Below, one piece after another: positions 1 through 5,140 of a stretch of DNA of 7,104 nucleotides (its first letter is position 1; each line of letters begins with the position of its first letter). The notes below the pieces were generated by a model. It was given only the letters and a program-made list of their open reading frames with translations. It ran no database searches and was not told where the DNA came from. Position numbers and translations under genes: made by a program. Source of the stretch: Actinomycetota bacterium (GTDB lineage: Bacteria; Actinomycetota; Actinomycetes; S36-B12; UBA5976); assembly GCA_947486505.1 (NCBI GenBank), contig CANKTT010000073.1, positions 1 to 7,104 on the forward strand. The letters run 5' to 3'.

Positions 1-36
1 CAACTCCAATGGCTCTCCAAAGACATTTTTTTGCAT
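1..36 (-). CDS. DUF2237-like protein, N-terminal fragment (cut by window edge)
   Basis: Twelve complete codons are visible on the minus strand from an ATG at 36-34, reading MQKNVFGEPLEL, and the frame is still open at base 1. The N-V-F/L-G-x-P-L-E pattern right after the start is how DUF2237 proteins begin. These are small uncharacterised bacterial proteins of roughly 120 residues with conserved cysteines further in, all of which would lie outside this window. The gene lies 61 bp downstream of the SGNH hydrolase stop on the same strand, so it may be the last gene of the mgtA operon or have its own start of transcription. A purine-rich GAGAG lies about nine bases upstream of the ATG and could act as a ribosome binding site. 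The run of seven T on the plus strand (26-32) is explained by the Lys-Asn codons. The call rests on very few residues and is tentative. Confidence 0.45.
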   Translation of the reverse strand, partial: MQKNVFGEPLEL

Positions 37-97
37 AGTTCTAGACTCTCACAATTTCAGAAAACTGGCAGTAAGCCGTGATGTCGAGCCCCGGAAT

Positions 98-973
98 TTA
101 AGAAGGCAAATTCTTACTGGCTTCAATTGCACGGATTTCCCTGCCATCAATCATCATCAAATAGATCAAGGTTGGGATCAAATCAATACTTCGCTTAAGC
201 AGCCATTTTGTGCCGCTAGTAAGCAGCCAAATGAGATCGTCTTTCTGAGTTCTAATTGATTGCGTTGGCAGGGTATTTGACACTCGCAGTGGCAAGTTCA
301 AGTGATTGCGGATCATGTCTGCGATTAGTTGATGTCCTAGAGATGATGGATGCATCCGGTCAACATGCCAAAAACTTCGTTCGTAAACTTCCTTTTGCTC
401 CCACCCAGCGATAAACAAGGCTTCTTCTTGCGCAGAAACCTCTTCCAAGATTTCATTTAGGTTCAGCACTCGGCGGCTCAATACTTTCTTGACGCGCTTG
501 GGTGCAAATGCCACTTTAGACGGATCGGGCAAACCCAGAAGCACAACAACGGCTCCTAATTCATTTAATTCCTGAATCAAAGTACGAATGGAATCCCGAA
601 TCTGAACGGGTGAGTAATTGCCACGCATCACATCATTCATTCCAACGCAAACACAAACTAGGTCGGGATTGAAGAATTTAGTTGACACTAACTGAGTGCT
701 AACGACCGTGTGGGCCCGCGCACCATTTTTACTCAAATTGATGTACTGTTTGGCCGACAAGTCATGAGCAATGCGACCAACCCAACCTGGCCCGTCTGGA
801 TTCCCATCTGTTGAGGTGTCGCCAACACCAAATACAGAACTATCGCCAAGCGCTGCAATTCTTAACTCTGTCATGTGGCGAAGCGCAAGCAACTTTTCAT
901 TTAGTGACTTTGGGTTAACTGCCGGAGTAAATTGAGGCAATTGTTCTTGCACTTCATTTGTTTTACCGCTCAT
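98..973 (-). CDS. SGNH/GDSL-family hydrolase (lipase/esterase-like)
   Basis: Serine esterase-like protein of 291 residues. The SGNH blocks are in order: block I LGDS with nucleophile Ser45, a block II Gly in KNGA near 84, block III GMND at 111-114 (oxyanion-hole Asn113), and block V DRMHP with Asp205 and His208. A C-terminal tail of about 45 residues follows the catalytic fold; it is mainly hydrophobic and basic (a WLL...LLKR...LIYLMM pattern) and might touch the membrane. There is no signal peptide, so the protein is probably cytoplasmic or on the inner membrane face. I chose the ATG at 973 because it overlaps the upstream glycosyltransferase stop (ATGA) and has GAGGG four bases upstream. 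An in-frame ATG at 1012 would add 13 residues and reach 40 bp into the transferase gene, and the ATG at 874 has no ribosome site. Coupling to two GT4 enzymes suggests it deacylates or transacylates a glycolipid; the substrate is inference. Confidence 0.85.
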   Translation of the reverse strand: MSGKTNEVQEQLPQFTPAVNPKSLNEKLLALRHMTELRIAALGDSSVFGVGDTSTDGNPDGPGWVGRIAHDLSAKQYINLSKNGARAHTVVSTQLVSTKFFNPDLVCVCVGMNDVMRGNYSPVQIRDSIRTLIQELNELGAVVVLLGLPDPSKVAFAPKRVKKVLSRRVLNLNEILEEVSAQEEALFIAGWEQKEVYERSFWHVDRMHPSSLGHQLIADMIRNHLNLPLRVSNTLPTQSIRTQKDDLIWLLTSGTKWLLKRSIDLIPTLIYLMMIDGREIRAIEASKNLPS

Positions 974-2097
974 GCTGCCCTCATGTGTATTTTCAACATA
1001 TTCGATGCACATTTATCCCAGCCAAATTCTTCGGCGCGCAATCTGGCTAGATTCGAAACTTTTGCAGGATCCATGTCAAGTACGGATTCAATCTCTTGAC
1101 TCCACAGTTTGGCTTCCCGTGGCAAGGCACTTCCGCATGCGGGGGAAATCACTTCTGAGATGGCCGAAGAATCACGACACAATACGAAGGTGCCACAGGC
1201 CAAGGACTCGAGCGCAGCTAGCCCAAAGGTTTCAATGGGCCCGACGGCTAAAAAGCAACTCGCTCCTGCCATCAAGTTCGCAAGTTTGGCCTTGTCAGAA
1301 ACAAAACCAAGGAATTCAATTGGAAGTTGTTCGGTAGCCGCTTGCTCTTCTAATCCCGCACGCAACGGGCCATCACCAGCAAGAACTAGTCGACAGTTTG
1401 GGCTCGCTGATTTGAGTTCCCTTGCGATCTCGAGCAAGAATTCTGGATCTTTTTCTTTTGAAAACCTGGTGCAGGCCAGGACATAACTCGATACCTCATT
1501 AACCGTGTCGCGCGAAGCATCTGCAATCGATTGGAATCGATTTAAGTCGACGCCAAGTGGGACCTTAACTAACCGGTTTTCAGAACTAACATCATTTGCT
1601 AGAAGTTCCCGAAACTCATGAGCTGCAAAATCTGTCGTAGCAACTACGCAATCAACTGAATTTAAAGTTTTGGTATTCCAGTAGCGAATTAGTTTGCTTT
1701 TCCAAGGTAGGCCAGGTGCGAACGCATTAATGACACCATCTAGGCGTTCATGGGCAAAAAAGCTAGTTTGAATCCCACGGTCACGAGCCCAACGGGCGAC
1801 CTTTAACAACGTGGTGCGATCTGATAACTCAAGCACATCGGGATTGAATCTCGCTAATTCATTGCGAACAACTCCACGACGCAAAATTAGGCGGTATCCC
1901 CCAGTAAACGGCACGACGACTCCTGGCACTGTGATTTGCGTCCAGTTGCCTACTCGTGATGCCCGGTATTCCTTTCCAGGCACCACTGTCAAGACTTGAT
2001 GGCCCAAGATTTCGTATTGCGAAGCCAACGCATCCACGGTGGTTCGAAGGCCGCCACTTTTAGGCCCATACATATTTGCAATGTGAGCGATTCGCAT
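970..2097 (-). CDS. GT4-family glycosyltransferase (GT-B fold)
   Basis: Sugar-nucleotide-dependent retaining glycosyltransferase of 375 residues, the usual length for GT4. The N-terminal Rossmann half begins MRIAHIANMYGPKSGG, with the glycine-rich acceptor/phosphate loop at 15-16 and an HER segment at 116-118. The C-terminal GT1-type domain has VPLGVDLNRF (179-188), RFSKEKDPEFLLE (211-223) for donor phosphates, GDGPL (241-245) and the EX7E signature ETFGLAALE (Glu289 to Glu297). No membrane segment is visible, so it is probably cytosolic or peripheral. An in-frame ATG at 2190 exists, but those 31 extra residues overlap the preceding gene and look unlike the family. The start at 2097, giving MRIAHIAN, lies just 2 bp after the mgtA-like stop. 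No clear Shine-Dalgarno precedes it, which suggests translational coupling. Its stop overlaps the SGNH start. The sugar and acceptor cannot be read from sequence; mannose or glucose onto a lipid anchor is inference. Confidence 0.88.
   Translation of the reverse strand: MRIAHIANMYGPKSGGLRTTVDALASQYEILGHQVLTVVPGKEYRASRVGNWTQITVPGVVVPFTGGYRLILRRGVVRNELARFNPDVLELSDRTTLLKVARWARDRGIQTSFFAHERLDGVINAFAPGLPWKSKLIRYWNTKTLNSVDCVVATTDFAAHEFRELLANDVSSENRLVKVPLGVDLNRFQSIADASRDTVNEVSSYVLACTRFSKEKDPEFLLEIARELKSASPNCRLVLAGDGPLRAGLEEQAATEQLPIEFLGFVSDKAKLANLMAGASCFLAVGPIETFGLAALESLACGTFVLCRDSSAISEVISPACGSALPREAKLWSQEIESVLDMDPAKVSNLARLRAEEFGWDKCASNMLKIHMRAA
978..982 (-). promoter_or_regulatory. Ribosome binding site for the SGNH hydrolase
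   Basis: GAGGG on the minus strand, four bases before the ATG at 973 and inside the end of the upstream glycosyltransferase gene. It supports 973 over the upstream ATG at 1012 as the hydrolase start. Confidence 0.5.
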
Positions 2098-2099
2098 AG

Positions 2100-3254
2100 T
2101 TAAGCAGCCAATGAACTGCGGGAGTTTTCTTGGAAATTTGAAATTGCGGTTTCGTAGTGACCAACAATTGATTCGGTTAGAGATAGCCAAGTGCGGTTTC
2201 TAACCATGTTTTCGCCGTTTTGACCAAACGCAAGAATTTGCTGCGGGTTGTCGATCAGACTTTGCACAGCGTTTCGCAATTCAGTTAGCGAACCAGGCTG
2301 ATACAAATAGCCATTAACGCCTGGCTCAATAAGATCAAGTGGTCCTCCGGTAGCAGGTGCTACAACTGGCACTTGGCAAGCCATGGCTTCTTGAATCACT
2401 TGGCAGAAAGTTTCTTTTTCACCAGTGGTAACCATGACATCCAGGGATGCCATTGCCTGACCTAATTGCTCGCCGCTCAAGTGTCCGGTGAATTCTGCAT
2501 AAGGAAGGTGGCTAGCCAATCTCTCTCGGCTAGGTCCATCACCAATGATCACAAGCTGCACTTTCTTGCCCGAACGGGATTCCAATTTGTGAAGGATGCG
2601 TAAGTTTTCGACACATTTTTCCGGTGCTAATCGTCCAGCAAATCCGACCACAATCGTATTCTCATCAGCGCCCCAAGTCTGGCGTAAAGTTTCACTTCGA
2701 TACGAGTTACTGAATTGACCAGTGTCAACACCACGTCCCCAAATCTTGATGTTTTCAATCCCAAGATTTTCCAGATACTTCATGGAATGTGTTGACGGTG
2801 CGAGGTTCAAATCTACGGTGGTGTGAATCTTTCGTATTCGTCTTTCAACTAACGGACTTATCTTTGATAGGCCATAGTGATTGACGAAGCCTGCTACGTC
2901 AGTTTGAAAAATTGCAACCGAAGGAATTTGATACTGCTTTGCAACCCTGCGGGCTTGATCTCCCAATAGAAAAGGTGAGGCTAGATGCAATACATCTGGC
3001 TTGAATCCATTGATGCGGTTTGCGATTTCTTTAACTCGAATTGTTGGAAAGTCCACTTGCGCGAGAGAATCAATTGAAATGGAAGGGACCCGATCAACAT
3101 TCAATCCATGAATCTCACTCGGTCCTTTGCCAGGTGCCAAGATTTGCACTTCATGTCCCATGAGCTTTAGGTTCGTGCCAACCTTTAGCACTGAATTGGT
3201 GACCCCATTTGAACGCGGCAAAAAAGACTCGGTGGCAATAAGTATTCTCACCAT
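2100..3254 (-). CDS. mgtA: MgtA-like GT4 mannosyltransferase
   Basis: GT4 glycosyltransferase of 384 residues resembling actinobacterial MgtA (Mycobacterium Rv0557, earlier called PimB). That family transfers mannose from GDP-mannose to a glucuronosyl-diacylglycerol anchor for lipomannan-like glycolipids. Family-specific stretches recalled from Rv0557 are present: ESFLPRSNGVTNSV (9-22), HLASPFLLG (90-98), FQTDVAGF (116-123), LAPSTHSM (151-158), RGVD (174-177), GRLAPEK (207-213), GDG (238-240) and the EX7E motif ETFCQVIQE (Glu281 to Glu289). The membrane-anchor acceptor implies work at the cytoplasmic membrane face. It is the first gene of a minus-strand cassette with a second GT4 and an SGNH hydrolase. 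The ATG at 3254 has no Shine-Dalgarno. A GTG at codon 2 (3251) would give MRILIATES, matching the family start, and lies six bases after TATAAA, so a leaderless GTG start is a serious alternative. Exact acceptor specificity is inferred by homology only. Confidence 0.85.
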   Translation of the reverse strand: MVRILIATESFLPRSNGVTNSVLKVGTNLKLMGHEVQILAPGKGPSEIHGLNVDRVPSISIDSLAQVDFPTIRVKEIANRINGFKPDVLHLASPFLLGDQARRVAKQYQIPSVAIFQTDVAGFVNHYGLSKISPLVERRIRKIHTTVDLNLAPSTHSMKYLENLGIENIKIWGRGVDTGQFSNSYRSETLRQTWGADENTIVVGFAGRLAPEKCVENLRILHKLESRSGKKVQLVIIGDGPSRERLASHLPYAEFTGHLSGEQLGQAMASLDVMVTTGEKETFCQVIQEAMACQVPVVAPATGGPLDLIEPGVNGYLYQPGSLTELRNAVQSLIDNPQQILAFGQNGENMVRNRTWLSLTESIVGHYETAISNFQENSRSSLAA

Positions 3255-3284
3255 CTATTTATATTGAAGTTAAGTTAGTGCCAA
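3249..3284 (-). promoter_or_regulatory. Candidate leaderless promoter of the mgtA-like operon
   Basis: On the minus strand, TTGGCA (3284-3279) is followed after 15 bases by TATAAA (3263-3258). Six bases later comes GTG (3251-3249), which is codon 2 of the gene as annotated. Transcription starting about six bases after the -10 box would begin at that GTG, giving a leaderless message. The 15-base spacer is short, and TATAAA lacks the final T of the usual actinobacterial TANNNT, so this is a suggestion from geometry, not a firm call. Confidence 0.3.
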
Positions 3285-3316
3285 GGGTTTACCTAGGTTA
3301 ATGTCACCTTAATTCC

Positions 3317-3350
3317 TTGTGACTTAATGGAATTCAGTTCTACTTATGTT
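3317..3350 (+). promoter_or_regulatory. Candidate promoter of the HAD/GDPD operon
   Basis: TTGTGA (3317-3322) is followed by an 18-base spacer and TACTTA (3341-3346). An overlapping TATGTT (3345-3350) fits TANNNT as an alternative -10. Either would place the transcript start about 35-40 bases before the ATG at 3392, so this operon, unlike its neighbours, would have a short leader. The 137 bp between the divergent operons is enough for both promoters. Weak consensus match. Confidence 0.3.
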
Positions 3351-3391
3351 CACTCGACATTTACCACATTTCGCCTGAGAAATTCAGGTTT

Positions 3392-4090
3392 ATGGTCGAC
3401 TCTGAAGTTGTGACTACCGAACCTAAGCCAGTAGCCTTTTTCAACCTGGATAACACGTTGATTCAAGGTAATTCCCTCGGTCACTTTATTTCGAGTCTGG
3501 CTGGATGCGGCCAACTCTCCTGGCGAAATATCTCGAGTTTTAAGCTGAAAAACTCAAGATTCAGAGGGAAAAAGTCAAAGTCAGAACTGGTAATCGAACA
3601 ACAGGTTCAAAAGGCCTTTAAATTTTTGCAGGGTAGTCGGCAATCGCAATTCCTTGAGGAGTGCGAAGCAATCGCAAATCGATTGCTCAATTACAAGATT
3701 AATCACCAAGTGTTAAGTCAAATTCATGAGCATAAACGCAATGGACACGACACCTGGTTGTTAACCGATGCTCCAATTGAAATGGCAACCACACTTGCCC
3801 AAAAGATTGGCATGACTGGCGCACTTGGCACAAAGAGTGAAATTTTGGAAGGCACCTACTCCGGGCGCCTTGATGGTGAGCTACTCAAGGGAACACATAA
3901 GGCCCAAGCTGCGAAAGATTTGGCTTCAATCCGCTCCTATGACTTAACGCAATCATTTGCCTATACAGACTCGTTAAATGACTTACCGCTATTAGCTTCA
4001 GTTGGAAAGCCTTACGTAGTAAATCCAAACTCAGAATTAGCACGAATTGCCCGAAAAAATGCGTGGCATGAATTGTTGCCAGCAGCGTGA
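3392..4090 (+). CDS. HAD-IB-type phosphatase-like protein with Asn in place of the nucleophile Asp
   Basis: Protein of 232 residues with the layout of HAD subfamily IB hydrolases (SerB-like and related phosphatases). Motif I reads FFNLDNTLI with Asn18, Asp20 and Thr22. Motif II is LLTDAP with Thr125. Lys170 in KGTHKAQAA is the likely motif III lysine, and motif IV is YTDSLNDLPLL with Asp193 and Asp197. A helical cap would lie at about 30-110. Family members use the first Asp of DxDxT as the phosphate-accepting nucleophile; here it is AAC (Asn), so normal phosphotransfer is doubtful although all other motifs are intact. It is cytoplasmic, with no signal peptide or membrane helix. The ATG at 3392 has only AGG three bases upstream; a GTG at 3410 is an alternative. 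The stop overlaps the next start (GTGA), coupling it to a glycerophosphodiester phosphodiesterase, which hints at lipid head-group phosphate metabolism. Substrate unknown. Confidence 0.8.
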   Translation: MVDSEVVTTEPKPVAFFNLDNTLIQGNSLGHFISSLAGCGQLSWRNISSFKLKNSRFRGKKSKSELVIEQQVQKAFKFLQGSRQSQFLEECEAIANRLLNYKINHQVLSQIHEHKRNGHDTWLLTDAPIEMATTLAQKIGMTGALGTKSEILEGTYSGRLDGELLKGTHKAQAAKDLASIRSYDLTQSFAYTDSLNDLPLLASVGKPYVVNPNSELARIARKNAWHELLPAA

Positions 4091-4794
4091 TTGAAAGCTC
4101 AAACTTAACGATTTGGACCCACCGTGGTCGACCAGAACCTGAGCACTGCGAACGTGCATTTGATATTGCCTGGATGTCTGGAATCACAAACTTTGAAATC
4201 GACATTCGAAAGACTAAAGATCACCAAGTAGTGCTCACGCACGACGCAGACATAAAGCGCATCTCTGGAGTCGAGCTTGAGATTGCAGACTTGACTCTAA
4301 GCGAACTGCAAGAACATCCCATCGACGGTCTGTATCCATGGGTTACTTTAAACCAATTTCTTAGCAATTACCCGACCGCTCGAGTATCGATTGACTTTAA
4401 GTCCGACGATGTTTTATACCCTGGGATAGACGTGCTGAGGAATTTTCCAAACATGGATATTGTCAACGGATCGTTTTCGCGCTCTCGCACACTAACGATC
4501 CGTAAGGAACTTCCCCACTTCAGATCCGCATTGACTCCTTTCGAAGTTGTTCAAGTCATGTCTGGCATAACTCCACGCGATTCAAAATCACACCGATTAA
4601 ATGCCATGGTGCCAAGACGCCAGTACGGCCTTGAAGTTGTAACCCCAAGATTCGTTCGAACCTGCATTCGCGCCGGAATCGAAATTCATGTCTGGGTAAT
4701 TAATCAAGTAGATGAAGCTTCAAAGTTGCTCGAACTTGGTGTTCATGGACTTGTCACAGATGACTTTCGGGCTATTAGTTCAATCATTCGTTAA
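4087..4794 (+). CDS. Glycerophosphodiester phosphodiesterase (GDPD family)
   Basis: GDPD TIM-barrel enzyme of 235 residues, the normal size for a cytoplasmic single-domain member. The family hydrolyses glycerophosphodiesters to glycerol-3-phosphate and an alcohol. Visible motifs: THRG with catalytic His12 and Arg13, Glu19 in PEHC (the usual PENT position), FEID with metal ligands Glu37 and Asp39, LTHD with second catalytic His52, IDFK with Lys105, GSF (128-130), and the C-terminal VWVIN...GVHGLVTDDF strand-loop. Key residues for acid/base chemistry and metal binding are all present; only the Asn-Thr of PENT is changed to His-Cys. No signal peptide is visible, so the enzyme is probably intracellular. 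The start is GTG at 4087, sharing GTGA with the stop of the upstream HAD-like gene, which implies translational coupling and a joint role, probably recycling phospholipid head groups. A conventional internal ATG start would lose the first catalytic His. Confidence 0.87.
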   Translation: MIESSNLTIWTHRGRPEPEHCERAFDIAWMSGITNFEIDIRKTKDHQVVLTHDADIKRISGVELEIADLTLSELQEHPIDGLYPWVTLNQFLSNYPTARVSIDFKSDDVLYPGIDVLRNFPNMDIVNGSFSRSRTLTIRKELPHFRSALTPFEVVQVMSGITPRDSKSHRLNAMVPRRQYGLEVVTPRFVRTCIRAGIEIHVWVINQVDEASKLLELGVHGLVTDDFRAISSIIR

Positions 4795-4912
4795 ATTGCG
4801 AAGGAACGAAATACTAATTCCAGTCAAAATAGAAATCTCCACTAGATGCATTTACCAGTCTTTGGAACGACTTTGACTAATTGACTTCTGGCAGCGCGCG
4901 CATCTCACAAAC

Positions 4913-4954
4913 AACAAAGGGCCAAATCACTAATGTGACTTGGCCCTTTGTTTT
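4913..4954. terminator. Hairpin terminator, probably serving both strands
   Basis: An 18-base arm (4913-4930) pairs with 4935-4952 across a TAAT loop, with a single A/C mismatch at 4926. The core is AAAGGGCCAA against TTGGCCCTTT. On the plus strand the right arm runs into TTTT (4951-4954). On the minus strand it runs into a T-rich TTTGTTGTTTGT. It lies about 120 bp past the GDPD stop and only seven bases past the stop of the minus-strand OmpA-tail frame, so it may originally have belonged to that gene and now ends transcripts from both sides. Confidence 0.75.
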
Positions 4955-4959
4955 GACTA

Positions 4960-5112
4960 TCAGGAAAGAGTTGCGCTAATGAAGCGCACCGAAATCTCAA
5001 CTCGGCGGTCTTTCTTTTGAATTCTTGGCTTATTCGGATTAACTGCGCCCTTTGCATACTTACTAGCAACTCTATTGCCCTGAGCTTGATTTGCAAATAA
5101 CCAAGTAGCCAT
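4960..5112 (-). pseudogene. C-terminal remnant of an OmpA-like domain protein (or a 50-residue small ORF)
   Basis: A minus-strand frame of 50 codons runs from ATG 5112 to TGA 4960. Its end, PNKPRIQKKDRRVEISVRF, resembles the closing segment of OmpA-like peptidoglycan-binding domains, where a Pro/Asn stretch leads to a conserved N/D-R-R-V-E-I strand. The rest of the domain, including the peptidoglycan-contacting Asp and Arg regions, is missing: an in-frame TAG lies three codons upstream, and the oxidase gene begins on the other strand 25 bp away. No ribosome site precedes the ATG, and 25 bp leaves almost no room for a minus-strand promoter. A strong hairpin sits seven bases after its stop, as expected for the end of a former gene. 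I read it as the 3' remnant of a deleted gene. A functional short protein cannot be excluded, and the family resemblance rests on one short motif. Confidence 0.4.
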
Positions 5113-5125
5113 TCGCAACTAGCAA

Positions 5126-5140
5126 TAATGTTTCTATATG
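5126..5140 (+). promoter_or_regulatory. Leaderless -10 box of the flavin oxidase gene
   Basis: TAATGT (5126-5131) fits the actinobacterial TANNNT -10 pattern. It is followed by exactly six bases and then the ATG at 5138, with no Shine-Dalgarno between. The expected transcript start is the A of ATG. No convincing -35 element is seen. Confidence 0.5.

Larger units (their letters stand above)
4795..5137. other. Interval between GDPD and the oxidase
   Basis: Of these 343 bases, 4795-4912 show nothing I can name apart from two close TTGACT copies (4873-4878 and 4881-4886) without a matching -10 box and a short alternating GC run at 4894-4901. A strong hairpin follows at 4913-4952, then a minus-strand OmpA-tail-like frame at 4960-5112, and finally the -10 box of the oxidase at 5126-5131. 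No RNA gene was recognised. Confidence 0.5.

Noticed and set aside
26..32. Run of seven T as a plus-strand terminator tail
   Set aside because: No stem precedes it within the window, and it is explained by Lys and Asn codons of the minus-strand DUF2237-like start.
60..97. Possible minus-strand terminator after the SGNH hydrolase
   Set aside because: Only a three-base-pair GGC/GCC stem before TTTT could be drawn, which is too weak to call.
972..1486. Plus-strand open frames opposite the second glycosyltransferase
   Set aside because: They lie antisense to a well supported GT4 gene and have low-complexity, unprotein-like translations.
3885..4205. Minus-strand open frame opposite the HAD/GDPD junction
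   Set aside because: It is antisense to two genes with clear family motifs and has no start signal.
4873..4886. Tandem TTGACT boxes as -35 elements
   Set aside because: No -10-like sequence lies 16-18 bases downstream of either copy, and the next plus-strand gene has its own box at 5126.
4894..4901. Alternating GC octamer
   Set aside because: It is too short to assign a structural role and there is no associated feature.
4905..5096. A 63-codon minus-strand open frame across the hairpin
   Set aside because: It overlaps the OmpA-tail-like frame in a different phase, runs through the hairpin, has no ribosome site and reads like no protein I know.
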